In this document: positions 11,087-23,277 of the stretch, piece by piece | How positions within the stretch are numbered: the first letter of the stretch is position 1 | Layout: every line of letters starts with the position of its first letter | Assembly: GCA_009763385.1 (NCBI GenBank) | Contig: CM019822.1 | Coordinates: forward strand, 13,254,700 to 13,318,699 | Direction: 5' to 3' | DNA: 64,000 bases | Source: Coix lacryma-jobi var. lacryma-jobi | Lineage: Eukaryota > Streptophyta > Magnoliopsida > Poales > Poaceae | Translations under genes and position numbers: made by a program | The notes under the pieces: model-generated | The model's database searches: none | Seen by the model: the letters and a program-made list of their open reading frames with translations, nothing else | Told to the model about the DNA's origin: nothing

Positions 11087-12323
11087 GATAGATTATGAGG
11101 AGACCTTCGCTCCTGTAGCTCGTTTGGAGGCTATTAGGATACTCTTGGCTTATGCTGCATCCATGGGTTTCAAACTTTTTCAAAGGGATGTCAAGAGTGC
11201 CTTCTTAAACGGCTATATTGAGGAGGAGGTCTATGTCCAGCAACCCCCCGGTTTTGAAAATCCCAAGTTTCCAAACCATGTCTTTAAACTCCACAAAGCT
11301 TTGTATGGTTTGAAACAAGCCCCTAGAGCCTGGTATGAGAGATTAAAAACCTTTTTGCTAGCTAAGGTTTTAAAATGGGATGTGTAGATAAAACGCTCTT
11401 TCTCCTCAAGCAAGGCAAGATACTCTCTTGGTCCAAATTTACGTGGATGATATCATTTTCGGTGGTTCTTCTCACGCTTTGGTTGCCAAGTTTGCAGATA
11501 CTATGAGCAGGGAGTTCGAGATGAGCATGATGGGCGAGCTGACTTTCTTTCTCGGGTTGCAAATTAAGCAATCCCGAGAGGGGACGTTTGTGCACCAGGC
11601 AAGTACACAAGGGACTTGCTGAAGCGGTTCGACATGGGTGAGGCCAAGCCTCTTCCGACGCCCATGTCGACGACGACTGCCCTGGATGCTGACACGGATG
11701 GGAAAGCAGTGGACAGAAGGAGTACCCCGCAGCATGATTGGATCGCTGCTCTACCTGACGGCGACACGGCCGACATTCAGTTCGCCGTGTGCTTGTGCGC
11801 GCGCTTTCAGGCTTCGCCACGCACTTCTCACCGTCAGGCGGTGAAGCGCATCTTCAGGTACCTTCGTTTCACGCCTGAGCTCGGGATTTGGTATTCTGCT
11901 TCCTCCACCCTCTCGCTTTGTGGTTTTTCTGATGCTGATTTTGCTGGTTGTCGCATTGAGCGCAAGTCCCTTCAGGGACTTGCCAGTTTATGGATCTTCT
12001 CTTGTGTCGTGTCTTCTCGCAAGCAGTCTAGTGTCGCTCAGTCTACCACGGAGGCTGAATATGTTGCTGCGGCTAGCTGCTGTTCCCAGTTACTCTGGAT
12101 GATGGCCACTTTGCGTGATTTTGGTTTGAGCTTTACTCGAGTGCCTTTGCTTTGTGACAGCACGAGTGCCATTAGCGTTGCTAAGAACCCTGTGCTTCAC
12201 TCGAAAACCAAACACATTGATGTGCGCTTTCATTTCTTGCGAGACCACCAGGAGAAGGGTGATATCGACCTTCGCCATGTCGATACTCATCACCAATTAG
12301 CTGATATTTCACCAAGCCTTTAG
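11087..12323 (+). pseudogene. pol: copia pol: reverse transcriptase and RNase H
   Basis: RT begins near 11087 with YEETFAPVARLEAIR. It continues with FQRDVKSAFLNGYIEEEVYV and LYGLKQAPRAWYERL, then shifts frame. The catalytic YVDDIIFGG box is at about 11437-11463. RNase H is read at 11616-12323, with ADFAGCRIERKS, STTEAEYVAAASC and TKHIDVRFHFLRDH. The RT-before-RNase H order and these boxes place the element in Ty1/copia. Frame breaks lie near 11390 and 11600. Together with Gag it would make a full autonomous element if intact. Confidence 0.9.
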
Positions 12324-14060
12324 ACGAATCAACCTTTAATAGGTTGAGGGGTGAGCTTGGTGTGTGTTTCCCTTTTTAGATGGGGGAAGCATTTTGAGAT
12401 GTACAGACTGACTCTTTTATTTTGAGGCTCTTTTCTTTTGAGTTTCTTGAGTCTCTCCTTTTGGTATCTTCTCGTTTTCAGTTTTGTGTCGGGCATACGC
12501 ATTTACATTCTGAGCTTCATGTCTATATTCACTAGAATGTAATTATGCTCTTGTTAGTATTGCTCCGATACTTATGATGATGCTTGTAGCTTATGCTCTT
12601 TCTGATCACTGTTACATGTTATGAGCGAGCTATTTTTTGGAATGGTGAATTATGCCTAATGTATATAAATCTGAAAATGTTCACCATTGAGATATGCAAC
12701 TAGCATGTGTAGGGTGTGTTGAGTCCATTCCTGCTTTTCATATATGCTAGGTTGCTATGTCTCTAGTTCTGAGTCATTCACTTGCTTGGTTGTTCATAAC
12801 TTGCTTAAATCTGAACCAAGTATTGTTGAATTGAAAAGATCGAGATGGGATTGCTTGTCAACACCTCATGGTATTGAGACTGTTTCTCATTGCACTTTGA
12901 GTTAAACTTGAGCCATGTAGTGTATGACCGAAACCGTTGCTTTAAGCTTCTGATTGCTTCGGCATAGGCTTCGCACGGTTGAAAAGTTAGGCGATGACAA
13001 GCTTTCAACCTCTCGCAATCACATGCTAAAAATGAACTTGTGAATTCTTTTACCGCTGCAACTCCGATATGAATTTGAAATCACAAGTATATGCTTCATT
13101 CCTATGCATGATGATTGAACTTTGCTAGGGGTAGTTCACCTTGTATATATGCTTAGCACTTGTTTGGATTCCTTCTATACATGTCTAGTGCTATTTTGAT
13201 GGTGACTATCCTTTTGGCTTAAAACTGCTCACAGATCTCATGCTTCATATTTCGTATAAGTGATCAGTTTGAGCCTTTGCTATTTGAGTGCTTAATTGAG
13301 ATGTTGGAGCTATACTGATTAGAGCATCTTTGCACTCTTTTGACTATATACTTGAAGCTCCTAACTTGCATTTTGTCTCATATGCATTGTGGAAGGAGAT
13401 CTTGTGTTCAGGGGGAGTTTATGTGAAGAGAGTTGCTTCTCCGATACCTTTTGGCCTTGATAAGTGCATTTTCAACTAGGGGGAGAAATTTATGCAAATC
13501 ATATGCTCCTGTATTGATCAACTAAGGGGAGAATCATTTGTCCTAGTTGCTTGCATTTGTCGAGGGGGAGTTTGCTAGTTGTGTTGAGCCGTTGCCTCTG
13601 TCTTGAGGGACTAGCAAACGTTCCTAGCTTTCATGAGCTTTCATAAGCTTGTTTCATTTGGCTTTCAATTGGTATCGTCTAGTGTGCTTTCCAAATTGGT
13701 TTGGGTTGAGTTTCAATTGGTTCGGAGTGATTTTCTTGCTAGTTGTGTTGAGCCTCTGTGCCTCTATCTTGAGGGACTAGCATTTTGCTTCTGTTGTCCT
13801 CCGATCTTCAATTGGTATCTGCTAGCGGTGTTGAGCCTGTTCTACCTCTTCTTGAGGGCTAGCTTGCTTTGCTTGGTTGCGTCGAGCCGTTGCCCATGTC
13901 TTTGGGACCAAGTTTTTGCTTCATCCACTTGACCTTCTTCGGCTTTTGTTAAGGCTTCTGGGTCATTTGGTTGGGTTTTCTCTTCCCACTCCTTCCTACC
14001 CTCCTTCTTCTTATTCATGATTTGTTGTGGAGTTGACAATGCACTCATCAAGGGGGAGAT
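12324..14060 (+). other. Long spacer between copia pol and 3' LTR, with repeated purine tracts
   Basis: No recognisable protein is encoded in these 1.7 kb. Several gggggag tracts occur at about 13410, 13480, 13565 and just before the LTR at 14051. SIRE-type elements carry a region here that sometimes encodes an envelope-like protein; none is visible. Repeated phrases around gtgttgagcc and gagggactagc occur at 13570-13870. Confidence 0.6.
14048..14060 (+). promoter_or_regulatory. Polypurine tract of the copia element
   Basis: The sequence tcaagggggagat directly precedes the 3' LTR at 14061. Purine tracts here prime plus-strand DNA synthesis. Confidence 0.8.
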
Positions 14061-16061
14061 TGCGGATACATGGGTGTATGCCGAGTCTCGTGTGATGATG
14101 TTGATTGTCAACGGAGATGATGCGCATGTTCTTTGGCTTGTGTTGTGCAGTGTCGAGCACGGAGACAGTGATCGATGGCGGGTGAAGGTCAAGTTGCGAC
14201 GTGCCGTGCCGACGGACCGGGCGCGATGAAGGATGGGCGTGCCGTGCGGCGGACGTGCCATGCCGATGTATCGGACGGTGAAGGGCGGACGTGGACTTGG
14301 ACTGATGGACTGGAGGCCGGAGGATCAGCTGTGGTGGCTGGCAGCCTGCGACAGCGACAGGCGGAGAAGTGCGATCATGTCGGTGGAAGGGGTGCACAGG
14401 CGGTGCATCCCCTCTACGACGCCGGTTTGTTTGTAGAGCCCGGGAAAAACCAACGGTGGACGGTTTCCAGGTTTGGGCCTCAAAACCTGGGTGCTGGGTT
14501 TCCAGGTTGAGCCACAAAACCTGGGCGCGACGGTTTCCAGGTTGAGCCTCAAAACCTGGGCGTGGGCCGGTTTCCGAGTTTGGGCCTCAAAACTCGGGCG
14601 CGGACGGTTTCCGAGTTTGGCCACAAAAACTCGGGCTGGAGGCTGGTTTCCCGGTTTGGGCCTCAAAACCGGGGGCTGATGGAAAAGGGCTGGTTTCCCG
14701 GTTTGGGGCCGCAAAACCGGGGGTGCAGAGTGGTGGCGGCACGTGGCGGCGATCTGAAGGTTGCGTGGAGGCGACGCGGAAGACCGTGCGGGCGTGGCCG
14801 TCGGATCTACCTACCACCAGCGGGTGGACTAGAATAGCCTTAGGGTTAGGCTGGTCCGCTCTGTAATTAGAGTAGAGAGGGGTAGAGTAGGAAATAGACT
14901 TAGGCTAGGTTAGTATAAGTAGTCTAGGGGAGACACCCTCCTCCCTATCTCAATCTCAGTTAGCGCAGTCATTTGCTTCCTAGCACCTAGGGTTTCCACT
15001 CTCCCATCCCCTGCTCTAGCTAGTTGAGATCCGCAGAGAGACTCCACTCTGTGTACTGTTGATTTGAGGAAGTGAGGCCGTATCCTCACTTTGGAGCAGA
15101 TCGATGGCTTGATTTGCGTCCTTAATTCGAGTTCGTGGCTGTGATTCGCGTTTTCTTTGTGTTCTTCGCGGAATCCTTTTTCTCCACGATTTTCCCGTCG
15201 CTTGATCTCTTTGCTCGGTTCATCTTTTGCAATTTCGTTTGAACCAAGTTGTTCTAGATCGTGAGGCACTTCTTGCCACCGAAGGAATCATTCTCTAACC
15301 TCACGGCCTAGGAGATCGAACGATTTTCGTTTTGAATCAAGTTCATTGGTCCCTTGCCTCGATTTTTCTTCGTTCACCGATTTGGAGTTAGGTTCGAGCC
15401 ATGATCTCTTAGGAGTAGCTCACAACATCCTTGTGACTCCTCAAATCGAATCCTAGGCCTAGGGCAATTGATTCGAAGGAGATCGGGTTGAATCGTGAAG
15501 AACAGCGCTGTTTTCGGGGGCATCGGACGCTATCACGGGAGCATCGGACCTAGGGTTCCTAGCATCGGACGCTCCGGTGACGCGTGTCACGTTTTCGGCG
15601 TTTTAGTTTGCATCGGACGCTAGGCATCGACGCGTCCGTTGTCCATCGGACGCGCCGGAGTCTTTGCAATCGGACGCTGGGTGATCTCTGTTCACAGCGT
15701 CCGATGGTGGAACAGTAAGGTTCCAGAACCGCCCAGTCTGCATCGGACGCTTCCGGTGGTCTGGCATCGGACGCAGGCCAGCGTCCGATGCGACTGGTTT
15801 CGCACGGTTTCGTCCGCGTTCGCTGTTCTCGTTCTTGTCGGATTGATTTCCGTCTTTTCGTTGGCTTTCTAGAGTTGTCTAGTGTCTCGCTGTGCTTCTA
15901 GGAAGCATCCACCCTACATATAGGGTCGTGGACATTAGCAAGTTCTAGGGTTCGCTCTTGGGGTCGATTTTGGGACAGTGACATCTAGTTTCCGTAAGGA
16001 AATTTTGAAGCTCCCATTCCCCCCCCCCTCTGGTCGCTTCGGTTAGCTTCTCGGTCCTTCA
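14061..16061 (+). repeat. 3' LTR of the copia element
   Basis: 2001 bp, nearly identical to the 5' LTR. In the first ~500 bases I count one substitution but several single-base indels. It carries the same hairpin array (14467-14722) and GCATCGGACGC cluster (15520-15795). It ends GGTCCTTCA, followed by the TSD CTGC. Confidence 0.9.
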
Positions 16062-19001
16062 CTGCAGCTCCTGGATCTCCGGCTCGGCGTTTAGCTCCTG
16101 CTCTTGGTGAAGCTCCGGCGGGGTCGATCCTATTGCGTGCGATGAATTTATAATTCAATAAATGCGGTGCAAGATGAAGTGGCATGAAAAGAATAACTCT
16201 TGCAAACCAACAAAGCCACTTGTTGAACCACTTTTGACATTGGGGTCAACACTATTCAATTCATAAGACCAATCCGATAATCACCCTTTTCCACTTTTAA
16301 TTAAATCAAAAGAAATTCCGATTGAACTGCAAGTGCATTTTTCTAGACTCAGAAAAATCCACAAAATTTCCAGAAGGTAAACCACACTTGCTGGACTCTA
16401 CTGAACAAGTTTCAGCCAAAGATAAAATACAGAGCTGCAGATACAAAAAAATGACAAGCAAACTGCCTAAAAAGGTACTTTGAACTACAACCCTACTGTA
16501 AAAGAGTGCATAGCTCTATTTCCTATTTTTCCCAGATTCTACTTTCATTTCATATTTATCCAGGAAGTTCCATGACCAGAACCATCTATATTTTCTTACA
16601 TGAATTTTCAAAGATCTATACAGAAAAAGCACAGTTGTAAAGCAACTACAAAATTTTTCCATAAAACAGATCAAGTTCATATTTTCCTTAGATTCTACAA
16701 GGCATACAGAGACTGTACAAATTTTCCCATATTTTATTTCAGCATATAAAACACCTTAACACTTATTCTAAGAAATCAGCAAAAGAGACTTTTAGCTATA
16801 ACAGTAACTTTTTCTACATAAACAGTGCATCATATATTTTTCACAGGTGTCAAACAGTATAATCAACTTACACAAAATTTTCCAGGAATTATCTCAACCA
16901 GAAAACACTTATAATCATTTATCTAAACAAAAGCATATAAACTGAAATAAATGAAAACAGTAAAATAAACTGCTATCAAAAATACATTCATATTTTCTCA
17001 TGATAGATCTATTCATAAGAAAGCTAATAAAACTGGAAGCACTTCATTTGGATTTATAAAACAGGCTACACAAAAATAACAAGCATCTCTGGAAATTAAC
17101 CGAAAAGAAAAACATTTAACTTCTCCCGGCTAGCTTGCGAGAACTCGGTCCATGGACCGGGAAGGGCTGACGCGCGGGACCCGTGGGTCAGCAGAACCCA
17201 TTCGGGCTCGGGCGCACGGCGGAAAGCGGATGGCCGAGACCTGGCTCGACGAAACCGCGGCCGAGGGCTCGGCTCGGGCGAATCGGAAGAACGCACGCTC
17301 GTCCGAGGCCTGGCTCGCGGGCTCGGCGAGACGGAACACACACGCTCGTCCGAGGCCTGGCTCGCGGGCTCGGGCGAGACGGAACATGCACGCTCGTCCG
17401 AGGCCTGGCTCGGGGCTCGGGCGAATCGGAAAACAGGCGCGCCCGTCCGAGGCCTGGCTCGGGGCTCGGACGAGACGGAACACAGGCGCGACCGTCCGAG
17501 GCCTGGCTCGGGGGCTCGGACGAGACGGAACACCGTCGCGCCCGTCCGAGGCCTGACTCGGGGGGGCTCGGACGAACAAACAGGGAGGGATTGGTCCGGC
17601 GATTTCTCGCCGTCGGTGAGGTCGCCGGCGGGGAGGCTGGCCCTGCGGACTCGTCTCGACGAGGCGCATCCGGCGGTGCTGGAGGATTGGCCAGCGCACG
17701 GCCGTAGCGTGCCGGCGGCGAGCGGCAGCGCACGGCGGCGACGGCATGCGCGGCTACGCCGTTTCCGGCGGTCGCCGGCTAAACTGGCGGGCGTGTGAGA
17801 CTCAGTGAACCTAGAGGGGAGTCCTAGGGGTGATGGCTTGGCCGGAGGTGCGCTGGTGCGTGCTGGCCACGTGTGAGGTCCGCGATGGCGGCAATGGCGC
17901 TCGGCCGTGGTGAACAGAGGGATAGGGAACGGTAGCGTTAGGGCTAGTCGGTTTCTCACCTTGCCTTGGCTTGGCGAAGCTGGAGGAGGAAGAAGGGAGG
18001 CGGTGGAGCTCGGGTCGGGGACGAACGGCTCCGGGCTCCCAGCGGCGCTGAAAGCTTCCGCGGCGGGGCTCTTCGGACTTCGGCGTCGGTGGAGCTCGGC
18101 GGATGGCGCGGGGGTGCGCACCGTGTGTCCGAGACGAAGGCGAGGCAGTGGCCGGGGTTAATCGGCCGGTGATGGAGGTGGTGACGGGAATTTGGGAAGG
18201 GGCCTTGCGGCGGTGGTTGCAGCGAGCGGAGAGTGCTCGGTTTGCTTCGTGCGCGGGTGAGAGTGGGGAGCGAGAGCGAGAGTGAGTGTGCGAGTGAGTG
18301 AGGGAGTGGGAGAGGCGCTCGGGCTTTTGCCCGGCGGAGCGGAGGGCGGCCGGTCGTGGCGGGGGCCACGGCGGCTCGGTCAGCGAGGCGGCGGCAGGCG
18401 GCTCGGCAGACGAGGTTGCGCGGGAGTGGTCGGCGAAGATCGCTGGCGTGCTCCGGTGGGAGAAGATCGGAAGGGGAGTGGTCAGCGGGGATTTGGCGCA
18501 GAGAAGGGGCGCCACGTGGCAAGTCGGCCGCGTACGGCGCGGCCGTGTCAGGTGGCCGGCGCGCGGGCGCGCGGCGGGCGCGCGCGGGCGAGGCGGCGAG
18601 CGCTGGGCCGAGGCGGCGAAGCGGGCCGAAAGGCCGGATGGGCCGAAAGGTTGGCGCCGGGAAAGAAAATTATTCTTTTTCTTTTTTCCAGAAATTTCCA
18701 AAGTTTGACTTCTCAAAAACAGTTTGAAAAACTCCAAACCAGGCTTTGACCCAAACATAAAAGTTGCTCAAAATTTTTCTCTACAACTTTCATATAGAAC
18801 ACTTTTTCTGAAAACCATTTTTAAATCCTCCTCAAGAATAAAGCCAAAATCAAGCATCAAGTCAAATAGAAATCCAATTTCAAATAAACAACAAAAGATC
18901 AAAGGCATACTTATACACATGAAATGATGCAATGCATTGCTTATGCTTTCTTAGTGGCTAATTGCAGTGCCTAATGCAGTGCTTGACACCAGGGTGTCAC
19001 A
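16062..19001 (-). repeat. Tekay-type LTR, reverse orientation, second part
   Basis: This continues the LTR from 4412 after the copia element. It ends ...gtgtcaca at 19001, which is TGTGACAC on the minus strand and the LTR start. In minus orientation it is the 3' LTR of the element whose pol lies at 19056-21830. It has an AT-rich part (16200-17100) and a GC-rich part with a ~50-bp minisatellite (17270-17590). The long frames at 17096-18750 mirror those at 23500-25160 and are composition artefacts. Confidence 0.85.
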
Positions 19002-19019
19002 GCCCTTCCCCCCTTAAAG
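19002..19019 (-). promoter_or_regulatory. Polypurine tract of the minus-strand Tekay element
   Basis: On the minus strand ctttaaggggggaagggc lies directly before the LTR start TGTGACAC. This fixes the polarity of the element. Confidence 0.8.
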
Positions 19020-19055
19020 AAATCTCGTCCCGAGATTTAAGTTACGTACCAATCT

Positions 19056-21830
19056 TTATAAAAAGCGGGGTAGTTTACGCTTAGGTACTCCTCGGTTTTC
19101 CCATGTAGCATCGTTGGGTCCGTGATTACTCCAGAGAATCTTGTAAGTCTTCACTGTTCGGTTACGAGTCTCTCGAGTCTTGGTATCCAAAACCTCCTTA
19201 GGTTGTTCGTAATACTCCAGATCTGATCTGATCGTGACATCCGGGACTCGAACTTCCTCTTGTTCGGGAACTCGAAGGCACTTCTTCAGCTGTGATACGT
19301 GGAACACTGGGAAACTGCACTCATCACTGGGCGTAACTGTACTTCATATGCCACTTTTCCCTTCTTTGCTATGATCTGGTAAGGTCCCACATATCGAGGT
19401 GCTAGCTTCTTTTTAATTCCAAAGCGTTGGACCTTTCTCATAGGTGAAACCTTGAGATACACATAGTCTCCAACTTGAAATTCCAAAGGTCTCCTTCGGG
19501 TGTCAGCATAACTCTTTTGTCGAGACTGTGCTACCTTGATATGTTGCTGTACTGTTCGCACAATTTCCTCGGCATCTTTTACATAATCGGATCCATAGAA
19601 TCCTCGATCTCCAGACTCAACCCAATTTACTGGGGTCTGCATCTTCGTCCATATAAAACTTCAAAGGTGCCATCTTTATACTTTCTTGATAACTGTTATT
19701 ATATGAAAACTCAGCAAGGGGTAACCATTTCTCCCATGACTCTCCTGAAGACAAGACACAAGCTCTCAGGATATCTTCTAGAATCTGATTTACTCTCTCT
19801 GTTTGCCCTGCGGTTTGGGGTGGTAGGCGGAACTTCTTACCATTTGGTTCCTAATTCCTTGTGCAACTGTTCCCAAAAACGTGCTATGAACTGGGGTCCT
19901 CTATCAGAGACAATCCTTTTTGGAATCCCATGCAATCTCAAGATATTCTGTATGTACAGGTCTGCATACTGATGCGGTCGGTGGTAGTTTTGACTGGTAT
20001 GAAGTGAGCCACTTTAGATAACCGATCCACAATAACCCAAATCGAATCATTCCCTTTTTGAGTAGTGGGAAGACCTGTGATAAAGTCCATGCTGATCTCT
20101 TCCCATTTCCACTCTGGAATCGATAATGGTTGTAATAGTCCGGCGGGTTTCAGATGTATTGCCTTTACTCTGCAACAAGTATCACATCTGGCGACATAGG
20201 CTGCAACTTCTTTCTTCATCTTTGACCACCAATATCTGGTTTTCAAATCCTGATACATCTTACTACTTCCTGGGTGGATAGACAACTTTGAATTGTGAGC
20301 TTCACCCAGAATTCTTCCTTTCAGCTCTGCATCCTTAGGAACGACTAACCTCTGGTTATACCACAAGATTCCCTGATTATCAGTCCTGAAGTTCAAAGAA
20401 CTATTGGTTTCTAACCTCTTCTTTATCTGACAGATTTCTGCATCGGACCTCTGTCTCTCGATGATGTCACTTTCTAAGGTGCACTGAAGAGCGATATTGT
20501 TTAACATGACAGGGTGCATAAGATTAAATCCATCTTCCAACAGTGGTTGTAGAGAGTTGCAATGAGTCTTGCGACTCAAGGCATCAGCTACAACATTCGC
20601 TTTTCCAGGGTGGTAATGCACTTCCAGGTTGTAATCCTTTATTAATTCTAACCATCTTCTCTGCCTCATGTTCAATTCCGGCTGGGTGAAGATATACTTC
20701 AGACTTTTATGATCCGTGTACACATGACATAGATTTCCCATAAGGTAATGTCTCCAAATCTTGAGTGCATGCACGACGGCTGCTAGTTCCAAATCATGAG
20801 TGGGGTAATTCTCTTCGTGTGGTCTCAACTGACGAGAAGCATAGGCGATAACTCTTCCATTTTGCATGAGTACACATCCGAGTCCAACCTTGGATGCGTC
20901 ACAAAACACATCAAAAGGTTCCTCCAAGTTTGGCTGAGCCAAAACTGGTGCGGAAGTCAACAACGTTCGCAGAGTGCGGAAAGCTGTTTCACACTCTGGA
21001 GTCCATTCAAACTTCTTGTTTTCTGTGTCAAACGGGTCATAGGCTTGGCTATTCTTGAAAAATCCGGAATAAACCGACGGTAATATCCTGCCAAACCTAA
21101 GAAGCTGCGAACCTCGTGTACGGTGGTAGGTGCTTGCCAATCCATAACTTCCTGTACTTTAGAAGGGTCTACGGAGATTCCTTCCTCCGAAGGATATGAC
21201 CAAGGAAAAGTACCTTCTTCAACCAAAACTCACACTTACTGAACTTAGCATACAACTTATGCTCTCTAAGTCGGGTCAGAACAACTTGTAGATGCTCTGC
21301 ATGATCCTTCTCATTTTCAGAGTATACCAAAATATCATCGATGAACACTATGACAAACTTGTCCAACTCTGGCATGAAGACGGAATTCATCAGGTACATG
21401 AAATGTGCCGGTGCATTAGTCAACCCAAAACATAACCAGATACTCATACAGTCCATATCTAGTAGAGAAAGCTGTTTTCGGTATGTCCTCACGTCTGATC
21501 TTGATCTGATGGTAACCTGACCTTAGGTCGATTTTGGAGAACACTTTTGCTTTAGACAACTGATCAAACAAAACATCAATCCGGGGTAAGGGGTACTTGT
21601 TCTTTATAGTTACTGTATTAAGCGGCCTATAATCCACACACATCCTCAGAGTCTTATCTTTCTTTTTCACAAAGATAGCGGGACATCCCCAAGGCGACGA
21701 ACTAGGGCGTATCAAACCTTTATCCAAAAGCTCTTGTAATTGAATCTTAAGCTCTGCTAACTCTTTAGCGTGCATTCTATACGGTCTTCGCGATATGGGT
21801 GCCGTTCCAGGGATTAACTCGATAGCAAAC
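19056..21830 (-). pseudogene. pol: Tekay-type pol 3' half: RT, RNase H, integrase, chromodomain
   Basis: On the minus strand the order is RT, RNase H, integrase, then a chromodomain, as in Ty3/gypsy chromoviruses. RT has RPYRMHAKELAELKIQL and VDYRPLNTVTIKNKYPLPR, and FVIVFIDDILVYS after a frame break near 21430. RNase H has FDVFCDASKVGLGCVL and VYTDHKSLKYIF. Integrase starts with a zinc segment near 20250 (RYWWSKMKKEVAAYVARCD) and the core IWVIVDRLSKVAHFIPV, then breaks near 19940. The chromodomain (YKILWSNHGPNDATWE) is in the frame 19307-19056. Gag, protease and the RT start are deleted; RT is joined directly to LTR sequence at about 21829. Confidence 0.9.
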
Positions 21831-21925
21831 TCCAAACCAGGCTTTGACCCAAACATAAAAGTTGCTCAAAATATTTTTCTCTACAACTTTCATATAGAAC
21901 ACTTTTTCTGAAACCATTTTTAAAT
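21829..21925 (-). repeat. Reverse LTR scrap fused to pol
   Basis: About 97 bp match the LTR at roughly positions 180-280 (compare 2660-2760). On the minus strand the LTR ...ggtttggagttt runs straight into gctatcgag of pol. The shared gagttt suggests a microhomology join that deleted gag and protease. Confidence 0.8.
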
Positions 21926-23273
21926 GCACTTGCAGTTCAATCGGAATTTCTTTTGATTTAATTAAAAGTGGAAAAGGGTGATTATCGGATTTGGTCTTAT
22001 GAATTGAATAGTGTTGACCCCAATGTCAAAAGTGGTTCAACAAGTTGGCTTTGTTGGTTTGCAAGAGTTATTCTTTTCATGCCACTTCATCTTGCACCGC
22101 ATTTATTGAATTATAAATTCATCGCACGCAATAGGATCGACCCCGCCGGAGCTTCACCAAGAGCAGGAGCTAAACGCCGAGCCGGAGATCCAGGAGCTGC
22201 AGCAGCAGCAAGGAAGTCGACCCCGTCCACGACACTAACCTGCCCGAGTGCCCCTCCCACGAGGCCTCGGTTTTCACTCAAGGCAAGCCCCGGAGCATTC
22301 TAAGTCTCCCAGTCTTTGCAATTAATTTACTTGAGTCCTTTTATATTGTGATGCATTAGGTATAGGAGTTGATTGAATCCTATTTGTTGCATTACCATTC
22401 CTTGATTATTGACTATTACCTGCCTTGTTATCCTGCTACTGCTTAATAATGTAGAATTGCTTAGCCTGCTTAATAAAGGTAGTAGTTAAGGATGTTTCCG
22501 TGATACCCCGATGGGTATTTATCGGATCACGGTTGGCTATATTTGCTATCGTGGAAAAGAACCTGAGTAGTAATGAAATACGGTCAACGGGATGGCAGGG
22601 CACAAGTTTGGAAACTTGGGGCAGTTCATCCGTTGGATCGTATAGGTTTGTATCGATGTTGGCCCTCGTTCATTTTTGAACGCGCCCTTTTACTTAGGGA
22701 TATGTCGGTGCCGTAATCATCGACCCCAAAGCCGGTTAGAAGCTGTTCGGGCCGGTCTCGACCCGTGTCGTGCCCTCTAGTACGGAAGTTGCGATCTGCC
22801 GCGTGAGGCCATCGCCAGACTCTGATTGGGCGGTCCGTGCTTGAGCCGCGACGATTACCACCACGAACAAGCATCGAGCGGTTGCCCAATGCATGGACCC
22901 GATGGGGAAAGTGTGGGCTGGTATCAAAGGTCTTTCACCAGCTGGTTTGGAATTCGATTCGAGTCGCCGTCTCCCCCGGTTAGTGGGAAACTATGTCGAG
23001 CTTCACCACGATACAACTCCATGTGATGTTTAAAGATTCAACTAAATGTGGATAAGTCAACTGGATATGGTTATACTATTGTTTGTTAGATTCAAGTGAG
23101 TGCTCTAGTGCAGGTAATAACCTAGAACTAAGGAATAGGCTTAAAAGTAACAGCTCATCATAATCATTAATTATCCCTTATCTGGATTTGAGCCTTTCGC
23201 AACTAAAAGATCCCAGCTCCACTTCAAAAGCCTTGCATACCCTTGGAGTCTTTTATTTTCAGTTAGACGGGTA
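21922..23273 (+). repeat. Forward LTR segment, direct duplicate of part of the next LTR
   Basis: It matches about 25950-27298 of the complete LTR, from gcacttgcagttcaatcgg to cagttagacgggta. At its left end AAAT is shared with the reverse scrap. At its right end gggc precedes the next LTR; that is the end of the polypurine tract seen at 19002, so the second LTR may carry a trace of internal sequence. Confidence 0.8.
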
Positions 23274-23277
23274 GGGC

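Larger units (their letters stand above)
4413..16061 (+). mobile_element. SIRE-type Ty1/copia retrotransposon, complete ends (level 4)
   Basis: The 11.65-kb element has two ~2.0-kb LTRs (4413-6407 and 14061-16061), both TGCGGATACATG...GGTCCTTCA. An initiator-Met type PBS follows the 5' LTR and a purine tract precedes the 3' LTR. Gag and pol lie between in the Ty1/copia order protease-integrase-RT-RNase H. It sits in the Tekay LTR, with CTGC repeated at 4409-4412 and 16062-16065 (4 bp, or 5 bp with one mismatch). The large size, extra gag zinc knuckle and long spacer after pol suggest the SIRE/Maximus clade. LTRs differ mostly by single-base indels, implying a young insertion. Confidence 0.9.

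Noticed and set aside
12324..14060. Envelope-like gene expected in SIRE-type elements
   Set aside because: No open frame with a signal or membrane segment was found in the spacer.
17096..18758. Long minus-strand frames (up to 341 aa), mirrored at 23500-25160
   Set aside because: They occur in every copy of the Tekay LTR, on several frames at once, and consist of minisatellite-derived Arg/Pro/Ser runs.
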